NCBI GenBank assembly: GCA_029100885.1
Contig: JAQXPY010000147.1
Coordinates: 1 to 51,087 of the forward strand
DNA length: 51,087 bases
Direction: 5' to 3'
Origin: Clostridiales bacterium
Lineage (GTDB): Bacteria > Bacillota > Clostridia > Lachnospirales > Lachnospiraceae
The notes under the pieces are model-generated. The model saw nothing but the letters and a program-made list of their open reading frames with translations. It had not been told where the DNA came from and searched no databases. How positions within the stretch are numbered: position 1 is the first letter of the stretch; each line of letters starts with the position of its first letter. This document shows, one piece after another, positions 41,744-50,259 of this stretch. Position numbers and translations under genes: made by a program.

Positions 41744-43033
41744 TTATTCAGCGGTCTCAAGCAGCTTTCTTACTGAAGCCCTCTTTACACAGAGAGTAAA
41801 CAGCTTCATTGCCGCTCTTATCTCCTCTTCGCTCGGATATGTCGGAGCTATACGGATATTGCTGTCCTGCGGATCCTTTCCGTATGGGAATGTGGCTCCG
41901 GCCTTTGTCAGCTGTACTCCTGCTTTCTTCGCATCAGAAACGATAGCCTTTGCGCAGCCCGGAAGTGAATCGAAGGAAATAAAGTATCCTCCATTCGGCT
42001 TCGTCCATGTGCCGATGCCAAGCTCGCCGAGTTCCTGCTCAAGGATCTCCTCAACTGCCTCAAATTTTGGTCTGATGATATCGGCGTGAAGTCTCATATG
42101 CTCCACTACTCCGTGAATATCCTTGAAGAATCTCACATGGCGAAGCTGGTTCACCTTGTCATGGCCTATTGTCTGGATGGTCATCTGCTTGTTGATATCC
42201 GCAAGATTGTTATGCGATGCTGCAAGCATTGCAATACCCGAGCCCGGGAAGCTTACCTTTGATGTCGAAGCAAATTTGTACACCAGATCAGGGTTTCCCG
42301 CTCTCTTGCATTCAGCAAGTATCTCGATCAGGTGATCCTGATTATGATCATACAGATGGTGGATGGTGTATGCGTTGTCCCAGTAAATTCTGAAATCCGC
42401 TGCGGCCGGCTTCAATCTTGCAAAACGGCGTACAGTTTCATCCGAGTAGGAGTTTCCGGTCGGGTTGGAATATTTAGGCACACACCAGATACCCTTGATG
42501 GCATCATCCTCACTTACAAGCTTTTCTACCATATCCATGTCCGGTCCTGTAGGCAGCATCGGAACATTTATCATCTCAAAGCCGAAATACTCGGTTATTG
42601 CAAAATGCCTGTCATAGCCCGGTACAACACAAAGCCACTTGACCTTCGGAAGCTTGCACCATGGTGTCGAGCCCATAACTCCATGGCTGTAGCTGTGTGC
42701 GATACAGTCAAACATTACATTAAGGGAGGAGTTTCCGAAAATGATCATATTGTCCGGATTCACTTCCATCACATCCGCAAAAAGCTCCTTTGCCTCAGGA
42801 ATACCTGTAAGAATGCCGTAGTTTCTGCAATCTGTTCCGTCCTCACATTTAAGATCCGCCTTGGAGCTGAGCACATCCATCATTTCCATAGAAAGGTCAA
42901 GCTGTGCAGGTGAAGGCTTTCCCCTTGCCATGTTCAGATTGAGCGGGTTATAGCTGTACTTTTTGTACTCCTTGTCAAGGCGTTCAAACTCCTCGCGGAG
43001 CTCATCCTTGCTCATCTCGGTATACTTTTTCAT
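41744..43033 (-). CDS. Aspartate aminotransferase, subgroup Ic-like
   Basis: A 429-aa fold-type I aminotransferase unlike the neighbour at 40406. The N-terminus NPLNLNMARGKPSPAQLDLS, ILTGIPEAKELFADVM, GIWCVPKYSNPTGNSYSDE, YWDNAYTIHHLY and the PLP Lys in FASTSKVSFPGSGIAM match the PF12897-type group (AspAT Ic). Substrate assignment as aspartate is by family. AAGGAG lies 5 nt before the ATG. It is monocistronic and convergent with the 40406 gene; the two aminotransferases are not recent duplicates. Confidence 0.88.
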   Translation of the reverse strand: MKKYTEMSKDELREEFERLDKEYKKYSYNPLNLNMARGKPSPAQLDLSMEMMDVLSSKADLKCEDGTDCRNYGILTGIPEAKELFADVMEVNPDNMIIFGNSSLNVMFDCIAHSYSHGVMGSTPWCKLPKVKWLCVVPGYDRHFAITEYFGFEMINVPMLPTGPDMDMVEKLVSEDDAIKGIWCVPKYSNPTGNSYSDETVRRFARLKPAAADFRIYWDNAYTIHHLYDHNQDHLIEILAECKRAGNPDLVYKFASTSKVSFPGSGIAMLAASHNNLADINKQMTIQTIGHDKVNQLRHVRFFKDIHGVVEHMRLHADIIRPKFEAVEEILEQELGELGIGTWTKPNGGYFISFDSLPGCAKAIVSDAKKAGVQLTKAGATFPYGKDPQDSNIRIAPTYPSEEEIRAAMKLFTLCVKRASVRKLLETAE

Positions 43034-43164
43034 ATCGACTCCTTCTCTAATAGATCATTCATCAAAGCTGCTGTATTAAATCAATTTGGTTCGAAATTAT
43101 AGCACAGCATACATGCCAGTGCAATTCAAAGTTTTTCACTTTTCACACTATTGTACATATCCCC

Positions 43165-43194
43165 TTGCCTGAACTGTCAAAAATATTCTATAAT
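43165..43194 (+). promoter_or_regulatory. ligA promoter abutting the start codon
   Basis: TTGCCT (43165-43170) and TATAAT (43189-43194) are 18 bp apart. The -10 ends only 6 nt before the ligA ATG at 43201, so transcription would start at or next to the A of ATG. No Shine-Dalgarno is present. The same TTG was taken as start by the ORF track, which I reject. Confidence 0.65.
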
Positions 43195-43200
43195 CCATGT

Positions 43201-45207
43201 ATGGACAACAATACAAAGATCAACAGAATAAAAGAACTTACAGACCTTCTGAACCTTGCTAGCCGTGTCTATTATCAGGAAGGCAGAGAAATAATGCCTA
43301 ACATTGATTATGACAAATACTATGATGAATTGCTGGATTTAGAAAAGGAGACCGGCTTCAGGCTTGCAAATTCACCTTCGCAAAACGTCGGATATGATAT
43401 CATTTCAGAGCTTCCGAAGGAACGCCACGAAAAACCAATGCTCTCGCTCGACAAGACAAAATCCGCCGACGAGCTGATCGACTGGCTTAACGGAAAACGG
43501 GGAGTCCTGAGCTGGAAGCTGGACGGCATAACCTGTGTCGTTACCTATGAGAACGGAAAGCTGGTCAAGGCCGTCACCAGAGGAAACGGTGAGATCGGCG
43601 AGGTCGTAACGCCAAATGCCAGATTCTTTGAAAACCTTCCGGGTCAGATCCCTTTTGAAGGAAAGCTGATCATACGCGGTGAAGCTGTCATTTCCTACAG
43701 TGATTTTGACAGGATCAACGAGGAGATCGAGGATACTGCTGCCAGATACAAGAATCCTCGCAATCTGTGTTCCGGTTCTGTAAGACAGCTGGATCCTTCA
43801 GTCACATCCGGAAGGCATGTGAGACTCATCGTGTTTACTCTCGTTTCGGCAGAGGGCACGGCAGAGCATCCTGAGGTTCCTGATTTCGGCAACTCCTTCT
43901 CGTCCCAGTATGACTGGCTGGAGAAACAGGGCTTTGAGGTCGTCGAGCATAGATTCACCGATGCTTCAACGCTCAAGGATGATATTGAATACTATAAGAA
44001 AAAGATACCGGAATATGATATTCCTTCGGACGGTCTGGTCCTTGCCTTCGAGGACATTGCCTACGGCATCTCACTGGGACGCACCGCGAAGTTCCCGCGC
44101 AGCTCTATTGCCTTCAAATGGCAGGATGAAACAGCGGAAACTGTTCTGAGGGATATCGACTGGTCCGCGTCACGAACAGGACTTATCAATCCCGTTGCGG
44201 TTTTCGATCCTGTTGAACTGGAGGGAACTACGGTCAGCAGAGCCAGTGTCCATAATGTTAGTATCGTTGAGGAGCTTCAGCTTGGTATCGGAGATACAAT
44301 TACCGTCTACAAAGCCAACATGATCATTCCTCAGATATCGGACAACCTGACCAGAAGCGGCAGGCTTGCCATTCCGGATCATTGTCCGGTCTGCGGAGGA
44401 AAGACAGAGATCCGCAGAGACAGCACAGCTGCTCTGCTCTATTGCCTGAACGAATCATGTCCCGCAAAAAAGGTCAAGTCCTTTGAGCTTATGACCAGCA
44501 GAAATGCTCTGAATATCGACGGGCTTTCCGACAAGACCCTTGAAAAGCTTGCCGGAGAAGGCTTCATACACGAATACTCAGATCTGTTCGGTCTGGACAG
44601 ATACCGGGACAGTATCGCACAGCTCGAAGGCTTCGGAGAAAAATCCGCCGACAACCTGATAAACGCCGCAAAGGAGGCCTCTGCCACCGAGCTGTACCGT
44701 ATGATCTACGGACTCGGAATTCCCGGTGTCGGACTTGCAGGCGCAAAGCTGATATGCAGAAAATTCAATAATGAGCTCGACCGTGTGATCTCGGCGGATC
44801 GTGACAGTCTGATGGAGATAGACGGTATTGGTCCCGTTCTTGCGGACAGCTTCACAGCATTCTTTGCCGATGCTGAAAACCGCCGTATCACATCGGAGCT
44901 CGCAGAAAAGCTCAGCTTCGTCACAGACGCTTCGGATCACAGCGAACTGCCTCAGGTATTTTCCGGAAAGACCTTTGTCATAACAGGCGAGCTCAATTCC
45001 TTTTCCAACCGGAGAGAGGCACAGGAGTTGATCGAAAGACTCGGCGGAAAAGCCACAGGCTCAGTCTCTTCGAAAACAGATTATCTTATCAATAATGATA
45101 AGACCAGTCAGTCTTCAAAAAACAAAACTGCCGCAAAGCTTGGAGTCCCGGTAATTACCGAGGACGAGTTCATAGAAATGATACCAAAGGAGGCAAAGAA
45201 TGTTTGA
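43201..45207 (+). CDS. ligA: NAD-dependent DNA ligase, somewhat divergent
   Basis: LigA seals nicks using NAD+. The 668-aa protein has domain Ia (YY and NIDYDKYYDELL, about 24-43), the nucleotidyl-transfer Lys in WKLDG (about 114), NPRN and RQLDP blocks, a four-Cys zinc finger (CPVCGG, then CLNESCPAK), helix-hairpin-helix repeats (about 470-560) and a C-terminal BRCT domain (about 590-668). Several usual motifs vary: TRGNGEIGE for TRGDGxxGE and NPRNLCSGSVRQLDP for NPRNAAAGSLRQLDP. It might be the housekeeping ligase of this clade or a second copy. The ATG at 43201 is required to keep domain Ia and appears leaderless. It overlaps the aldolase gene by 8 bp. Confidence 0.93.
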   Translation: MDNNTKINRIKELTDLLNLASRVYYQEGREIMPNIDYDKYYDELLDLEKETGFRLANSPSQNVGYDIISELPKERHEKPMLSLDKTKSADELIDWLNGKRGVLSWKLDGITCVVTYENGKLVKAVTRGNGEIGEVVTPNARFFENLPGQIPFEGKLIIRGEAVISYSDFDRINEEIEDTAARYKNPRNLCSGSVRQLDPSVTSGRHVRLIVFTLVSAEGTAEHPEVPDFGNSFSSQYDWLEKQGFEVVEHRFTDASTLKDDIEYYKKKIPEYDIPSDGLVLAFEDIAYGISLGRTAKFPRSSIAFKWQDETAETVLRDIDWSASRTGLINPVAVFDPVELEGTTVSRASVHNVSIVEELQLGIGDTITVYKANMIIPQISDNLTRSGRLAIPDHCPVCGGKTEIRRDSTAALLYCLNESCPAKKVKSFELMTSRNALNIDGLSDKTLEKLAGEGFIHEYSDLFGLDRYRDSIAQLEGFGEKSADNLINAAKEASATELYRMIYGLGIPGVGLAGAKLICRKFNNELDRVISADRDSLMEIDGIGPVLADSFTAFFADAENRRITSELAEKLSFVTDASDHSELPQVFSGKTFVITGELNSFSNRREAQELIERLGGKATGSVSSKTDYLINNDKTSQSSKNKTAAKLGVPVITEDEFIEMIPKEAKNV

Positions 45208-45850
45208 ATTAATGAATGAGCAGCTGACAGCTATCGGTGTGATACCCGTGATCGTTATCAACAATGCTTCTGATGCACTTCCTCTCGGCAAAGCTCTTTC
45301 GGCTGCCGGCATGAAATGTGCCGAGGTCACCTTCAGAACAGATGCCGCCGAGGAAACTATCCGTATCCTCTCCGAAAACTATCCCGACCTTATCGTAGGC
45401 GCCGGAACTGTATTTACAACAGAACAGGTCGATACGGCTGTGAACGCCGGAGCAAGATTTATTGATTCTCCGATAATAGATACAGAGCTTATCGATTACT
45501 GCATCTCAAAAAATATTCCGGTCTATCCCGGTGTTGCTACTCCTTCGGAGGCTGCTGCGGCAGTCAAGAGAGGTCTTAAGATCCTCAAATTCTTCCCTGC
45601 AGAGCAGAACGGTGGGCTTGCGGCTATCAATGCAATGAGTGCTGTCTTCAAGGATCTTCGTTTCTTCCCGATGGGAGGTATTGATAAATATATCATGAGA
45701 GATTATCTTGCCTCTCCTCTTGTAGCAGCAGTCGGAGGTTCCTGGATGGTAAAGGCCTCTCTTATCGATGCCGGAAAATTCGATAAGATCGAGAAGCTGG
45801 CAAGAGAAGCGGTCTACAGTGCTTCGGATGTAAGAGGAAAGCTTTCCTGA
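45200..45850 (+). CDS. KDPG/KHG aldolase family protein
   Basis: A 216-aa class I aldolase. VIPVIVINNASDALPLGKAL, the active-site Glu/Arg in AEVTFRTDAA, GAGTVFT and the Schiff-base Lys in LKILKFFPAEQNGG are those of 2-dehydro-3-deoxy-6-phosphogluconate/4-hydroxy-2-oxoglutarate aldolases. The phosphate-loop region FIDSPIID differs from the common FxxSPG. It starts within the end of ligA behind AAAGGAGG, so it is co-transcribed with a DNA ligase, an unexpected pairing. No KDPG dehydratase or kinase is nearby. Confidence 0.92.
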   Translation: MFELMNEQLTAIGVIPVIVINNASDALPLGKALSAAGMKCAEVTFRTDAAEETIRILSENYPDLIVGAGTVFTTEQVDTAVNAGARFIDSPIIDTELIDYCISKNIPVYPGVATPSEAAAAVKRGLKILKFFPAEQNGGLAAINAMSAVFKDLRFFPMGGIDKYIMRDYLASPLVAAVGGSWMVKASLIDAGKFDKIEKLAREAVYSASDVRGKLS

Positions 45851-45884
45851 GAAATATGCGCCGCGGGCGCACTGACTGAAAACA

Positions 45885-45921
45885 GCGGCGTGCAGAATGA
45901 GCATTCATTCCTGCACGCCGC
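45885..45921. terminator. Bidirectional terminator after the aldolase gene
   Basis: GCGGCGTGCAG (45885-45895) pairs exactly with CTGCACGCCGC (45911-45921), and the loop can add AATG/CATT. It is followed by TGATATTTTAT on the plus strand. It separates the aldolase gene from the convergent esterase gene. Confidence 0.8.
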
Positions 45922-46008
45922 CTGATATTTTATACAATACTGTCTTAAAGCCCCTGCCCTGCATCCATGAACAGAGCCTCTGCTTTTTTGCTGAGACAGT
46001 CTTTCCGA

Positions 46009-47163
46009 TTATTTATGCTGAGCAAACATCCAGTCCCTGAACTCCTGGTTTGCATACATAGGAACCCATGAGAAGTGCGCGGATGTACCGAATACCGTGC
46101 CAGGAGCATAGAGTGTTGACTTATAGTAGATGCCTGCAGCCTTAAGAGCCTCAACTGTAGGGTTGTAATACTCTACGATCTTTACTGTAGGGTCGTCTGC
46201 TGCCTGGAATATCCACATAGGCATACCTCTGAGAGCTTCAACCTTTGCCGGGTCTGCGCCTGCCGCATCCGGAGCTATTGCAGCAAATACTTCAGGATGC
46301 TCGATAGCAAGAGTATATGTTGCGAAGCCGCCTGCCGAAAGGCCTGTCATATAGACTCTGCTTCTGTCTACCGAATACTCATCCATGACCTTAAGAAGAA
46401 GATTATAGGCAGCATCGAGATACTTCATCGGTGCAAATGCGTTTTCAGCCTGACCTGCTCTGTAAGCCATGAGCGTAGTCCAGTTCTCTATATTGGCATC
46501 TGCGACCTTGCACTGAGGTGCAAGTACGATGCACTCGTTCTTTCCTGCCTCTGAATCCTTAGCCCAAACTGTTGCCATCTGGTATCTCTTCAGAACCATA
46601 TCCACAGACTGTGTTCTCTGACCGGATCCGTGAAGCGCAAATACGATAGGATACTTCTTGTTAGGATCGTAGTTTGTCGGAACATAAAGCTCATACGGCA
46701 TTACAACACCGGTTGCCGCATCAACATATTCGCCAGGTGTAAACAGATTGTAAACAGCTGTATCGCAGTCTCTTACAACATTCACCGTATAGGTTGTGGT
46801 CATGCCGTTCTTGGAGGCCGTAACAGTGATCGGCGTCTCAAGCACAATATCATAATTAGGATAGCTTCCGTCGATAGCTACGATCTTGCTCTTGCCGGAC
46901 TCGATTTCCTCTCCGTTGACAGCTATTACTGTTCCCTCAGGTGCCATGGCTGTGACCTTAACTCCGTAGCAGTCGCTCTGAACATTGTAAGTGTAGTCTG
47001 TAACTGACGGAACGAAGGAAATGTTCTTTCCGTCCTGAACAGCTGTAAGAACAGAAAGACCTGTAAGAATAGGAGCTCCGGTGTCAGCAAACGCGGTCTG
47101 TGTCATTCCCAGCAGAAATGCCGCTGTCATAACAAGCGCGACCAGCTTTTTTAGTTTCTTCAT
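46009..47163 (-). CDS. Secreted alpha/beta-hydrolase (esterase/PHB depolymerase-like) with N-terminal Ig-like domain
   Basis: A 384-aa exported hydrolase. The signal peptide is KKLKKLVALVMTAAFLLG followed by TQTAFADT (cleavage near AFA-D). Residues about 30-135 form a beta-rich, Ig/cadherin-like domain seen in some extracellular esterases. The catalytic domain has FALHGSGQR as the oxyanion region, the nucleophile elbow TGLSAGGFATY, an acid in QAADDPTV, and the His in GTSAHFSWV. It resembles COG4099-type predicted peptidases and feruloyl/acetyl esterases; the substrate (plant polysaccharide esters) is inferred. I chose the ATG at 47163 with GGGGGA upstream over the ORF-track start 18 codons earlier. 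Standalone gene between terminators. Confidence 0.85.
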   Translation of the reverse strand: MKKLKKLVALVMTAAFLLGMTQTAFADTGAPILTGLSVLTAVQDGKNISFVPSVTDYTYNVQSDCYGVKVTAMAPEGTVIAVNGEEIESGKSKIVAIDGSYPNYDIVLETPITVTASKNGMTTTYTVNVVRDCDTAVYNLFTPGEYVDAATGVVMPYELYVPTNYDPNKKYPIVFALHGSGQRTQSVDMVLKRYQMATVWAKDSEAGKNECIVLAPQCKVADANIENWTTLMAYRAGQAENAFAPMKYLDAAYNLLLKVMDEYSVDRSRVYMTGLSAGGFATYTLAIEHPEVFAAIAPDAAGADPAKVEALRGMPMWIFQAADDPTVKIVEYYNPTVEALKAAGIYYKSTLYAPGTVFGTSAHFSWVPMYANQEFRDWMFAQHK

Positions 47164-47311
47164 TGAAATTGTCCCCCTTTCGATAATCACGCGCAGTGCA
47201 CTAAGAGAACTGCACATTGCCTAAAGCCAAAGGCTTCACGGTTAAGTCACTGCCGTTTCCTTTAAAATGCAGCGATGCATTAATAATATCAGAATTTTCC
47301 GTCAGATTAAA

Positions 47312-47360
47312 TAAAAAAAACAATTGAGCGTGTATGTTTTTTGTATGTACACGCTCAATT
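47312..47360 (-). terminator. Terminator of the SCIFF/decarboxylase transcript
   Basis: AATTGAGCGTGTA (47322-47334) pairs exactly with TACACGCTCAATT (47348-47360). On the minus strand it is followed by a run of T (47312-47320). It lies 14 bp after the decarboxylase-like gene stop. Confidence 0.93.
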
Positions 47361-47373
47361 ATCAACAGTGCGT

Positions 47374-48759
47374 TTATAAAACGACTTGTACGGTTCTGAT
47401 ATCGTAATACCTGAAGCAGTCTACAGTTCTCTTTGTAATCCGCTCCCCGCAGACAGCAGCCGGTACTGCAGGCGGACATGACACCTCCGACACCGCCAGT
47501 ATTCTGCCCTCCGACTCTGCCGCAGATATGATCTCGCTTTCTGACAGCATAGCCTCTCCGGGAGACATCACATACTGACCCCGCTCCGGCACCGGCGGTT
47601 TTGGAAAAAACAGAGATCTCTTCGGAATCCTTTCCAGAGTTCTCTCCAGCTTTTCAAAATCATCCGGGCTGTTGAAGGGGGACGGCATCAGAACCAGATA
47701 TCCGGGATCCGCAAACTCACATTCTATTCCGTTTCTGCGAAGCTGCTCCGCCAGCTCGTCTCCCCTGTATCCGTAGGCATTCGCATCAATGGTGAGCTTC
47801 ATAGGCTCGCAGCCCGCAAATCGATAGCCTCTCCGACTCAGCCTGTTTCTGATCCCGCATATCCTTTCAACAGTATCCTTTACAGTATTTCCGAAGCCTT
47901 CCTCCGCCAGACGATTGAAATTATCCAGTGACTGCAGGATAAGATACGAAGGACTTGTGGATGCAAAGACAGACATGGCACTGTCTGCCTTTTCCGCAAA
48001 GTACTCCGGAGCCTGTCCGGAAATATGCAGGTACGCCCCTCCGGTAAGAACCGGCAGAGTCTTATGGGCGGAATCACAGCACATATCAGCCCCGCATTCG
48101 ATAGGATGCATTCCCTTTCCTGCGAACTTCAGATAAGCTCCGTGTGCATTATCGACCAGCAGCAGGCAGCCGTGCCTTCTGCATATCTCAGATATTGCCT
48201 TGATATCAGCTATATTGCCCAGATAATCGGGACTGGTTATATAGACAGCGTCCGGATGCTTCCCGGAAACCGTCCTGTCGATCTCATCAGGTGTCAGGAT
48301 ACACGATACAAGCCCGGGAGTATCTGAATACATCCACTCAATATCTATATTCATTAATGCGGACGCGGTAATAAAGGTCTTATGGACATTTCTTGCAGCC
48401 GCTATCAATGGTCTCCTTCCCGCTCTCACAGCAGCCGACTTCACAAGCCACAGCATTGCCCTGATGCATAGGGATGAGCCCTCTGCAGAATATACTGTCC
48501 TGACTGTTCCAAATACTCTTGCTGCATTTCTTTCGCTTTCCAGTATTATTCCTTCCGGATGATACAGCTCGTCCGCACCCTTGATCTCGGTAATATCAAG
48601 AGCTTCGAGGCTCTCGCTGCCTGAAACAGCCGCTCCCTTATGCCCCGGCATGTGCATTCTGATCGTCCCTGACCTCGAATATCCTTTCGCAAATTCACAG
48701 ACGGGGGCATAGGACTCCGCGAACAGCTCTGCTTCGGACAGGGTTTTCATTTCTTCCAT
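47374..48759 (-). CDS. Orn/Lys/Arg decarboxylase-fold PLP enzyme, short form
   Basis: A 461-aa fold-type I PLP protein of the Orn/Lys/Arg decarboxylase major-domain family. HMPGHKGAA near residue 38, DITEIKGADELYHPEG, the stacking/aldehyde region AEGSSLCIRAML, LLVDNAHGAYLKF, and the PLP Lys in DSAHKTLPVLTGGAYL are all present. At this size it is the short, wing-less version common in Firmicutes, not the 700-aa inducible decarboxylase. It begins at a TGATG junction with the SCIFF maturase; a GTG one codon upstream is also possible. Substrate unknown; lysine or arginine decarboxylation is the family expectation. Confidence 0.88.
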   Translation of the reverse strand: MEEMKTLSEAELFAESYAPVCEFAKGYSRSGTIRMHMPGHKGAAVSGSESLEALDITEIKGADELYHPEGIILESERNAARVFGTVRTVYSAEGSSLCIRAMLWLVKSAAVRAGRRPLIAAARNVHKTFITASALMNIDIEWMYSDTPGLVSCILTPDEIDRTVSGKHPDAVYITSPDYLGNIADIKAISEICRRHGCLLLVDNAHGAYLKFAGKGMHPIECGADMCCDSAHKTLPVLTGGAYLHISGQAPEYFAEKADSAMSVFASTSPSYLILQSLDNFNRLAEEGFGNTVKDTVERICGIRNRLSRRGYRFAGCEPMKLTIDANAYGYRGDELAEQLRRNGIECEFADPGYLVLMPSPFNSPDDFEKLERTLERIPKRSLFFPKPPVPERGQYVMSPGEAMLSESEIISAAESEGRILAVSEVSCPPAVPAAVCGERITKRTVDCFRYYDIRTVQVVL

Positions 48760-50144
48760 CACTTCAGCCCTTCAAGCCTTTTCTTCGCCTCAATGTAGAT
48801 CGCGCATTCCATGCGCTTTCTGAACAGCCTGCAGCCGTTTTCATATATTCCTGTTATGCTTCCTGTCGCATGAAAGGCGTTTGCTGCACAGCCTCCTGAG
48901 CAGTAGAGCTTTGCCCAGCAGTCGGCGCATTCCGGATGCGCATATACATTGCAGTTCTTAAATTCCGACTGAACAGCGGAATTATCGATCCCGTTCCAGA
49001 TGTCTCCGAGCCTGAAATGCTCATCTCCCACGAACTGATGACACGGATAGAGATCTCCCCACGGTGTTACGGCCATATACTCTGTTCCGGATCCGCATCC
49101 CGAGATGCGCTTGTAGATGCACGGTCCTCCGGAAAGGTCTATCATATAGTGGTAAAATGTGAACGGTCTTCCTTCTCTTTCTCTCCTAAGCATCAGCTCG
49201 GCAAGCTGCTCATACTGCTCCGTCACCACAGCCAGATCCTCATCGGTAAGTGCCGAAGGATCATCCGGTGCGCATACCACAGGCTCCATGCTCAGCTCAG
49301 TAAAGCCAAGCTCCAGCATTTTCTCTATGTCCTTCAGAAAATCCGGATTTGCATGGGTAAAGGTACCGCGCATATAATAATTCCTTCCTCCGCGGGCACT
49401 GACCAGCTGCTGAAAGTTCGGAACTATCCTTTCCCAGCTGCCGTTTCCGGCGTAGTCTACGCGGAAACGATCGTGGATCTCTTTTCTGCCGTCCAGGCTA
49501 AGAACCACATTGCTCATCTCACGGTTGGCGAAATCAATGACATCCTCATCTATAAGCATCCCGTTTGTGGTAAGCGTAAATCTGAAGTTCTTGCCTTTTT
49601 CCTTTTCAATGCTTCTGGCATAGGCAACCAGCTGCTTTACCACATCAAAATTCATAAGCGGCTCTCCGCCGAAGAAATCCACCTCCAGATTGTGTCTGGT
49701 TCCGGAGTTTTCTACCAGAAAATCCAGCGCACGCTTTCCTGTTTCGAAACTCATCACCGCCCTGTCGCCGGAATACCTTCCCTGACTTGCAAAGCAGTAG
49801 GAGCAGTTCAGATTACAGGTGTGAGCAACATGAAGGCAAAGAGCCTTGACAACTCCGGATGTACGTTCCTTCAGCACTCCCGCAGCCTCTTCAAAAACAT
49901 CCTCTGAGAAGAGCTTTCCCGTGTCCTTCAGTTCTGCTATCTGCTCATAGCATTCTTCGAGCTCCTCCTTAGTGATCTCCGGATCATCTGCATATTTTAC
50001 AAGCAGCCCGCCGATGAGTTCCTCTTTTCCCTTCTCCTGAAATGCTTCAATAATATCAAAGGCGGCATCATCCACAATATGTATCGAGCCTGAAAAGGTA
50101 TCCGTCACAATATTAAGACCGCCCTGCTTATAGCAATGTACCAT
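48759..50144 (-). CDS. scfB: SCIFF (ranthipeptide) radical SAM maturase
   Basis: A 461-aa radical SAM-SPASM enzyme that installs thioether crosslinks in the SCIFF peptide. The N-terminal RRE-like region (about 1-90, opening MVHCYKQGGLNIVTDTFSG) should bind the leader. The SAM cluster motif is in CNLNCSYCFASQGRYSG (about 109-125), with FFGGEPLMNF following. The SPASM region holds CGSGTEYMAVTPWGDLYPC and the CADCWAKLYCSGGC set for auxiliary clusters. It follows scfA by 115 bp, with a hairpin terminator between. It is co-transcribed with the decarboxylase-like gene. Confidence 0.96.
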   Translation of the reverse strand: MVHCYKQGGLNIVTDTFSGSIHIVDDAAFDIIEAFQEKGKEELIGGLLVKYADDPEITKEELEECYEQIAELKDTGKLFSEDVFEEAAGVLKERTSGVVKALCLHVAHTCNLNCSYCFASQGRYSGDRAVMSFETGKRALDFLVENSGTRHNLEVDFFGGEPLMNFDVVKQLVAYARSIEKEKGKNFRFTLTTNGMLIDEDVIDFANREMSNVVLSLDGRKEIHDRFRVDYAGNGSWERIVPNFQQLVSARGGRNYYMRGTFTHANPDFLKDIEKMLELGFTELSMEPVVCAPDDPSALTDEDLAVVTEQYEQLAELMLRREREGRPFTFYHYMIDLSGGPCIYKRISGCGSGTEYMAVTPWGDLYPCHQFVGDEHFRLGDIWNGIDNSAVQSEFKNCNVYAHPECADCWAKLYCSGGCAANAFHATGSITGIYENGCRLFRKRMECAIYIEAKKRLEGLK

Positions 50145-50212
50145 ATATTTTTCCTTTCACCGTCCCTGACAACCCGGGATAATCCGATATTCAAACGCTC
50201 CCTCTTTCAACT

Positions 50213-50239
50213 GAAAAATGCCGCCCAAATAGGCGGCAT
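50213..50239 (-). terminator. Terminator/attenuator between scfA and scfB
   Basis: ATGCCGCC (50218-50225) and GGCGGCAT (50232-50239) form an 8-bp stem with a 6-nt loop, followed on the minus strand by TTTTC. It begins about 20 nt after the scfA stop. Partial readthrough would make more peptide mRNA than maturase mRNA. Confidence 0.85.
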
Positions 50240-50259
50240 CTGCACAAGTTTCCTGAAAA

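Noticed and set aside
43165-43200. TTG-initiated 12-codon extension of LigA
   Set aside because: The TTG is part of the likely -35 box, the extension is not family-like and the ATG at 43201 begins a normal domain Ia.
48936-49907. 323-aa plus-strand ORF
   Set aside because: Antisense to the SCIFF maturase, whose motifs are complete; the plus-strand translation has no recognisable domain.
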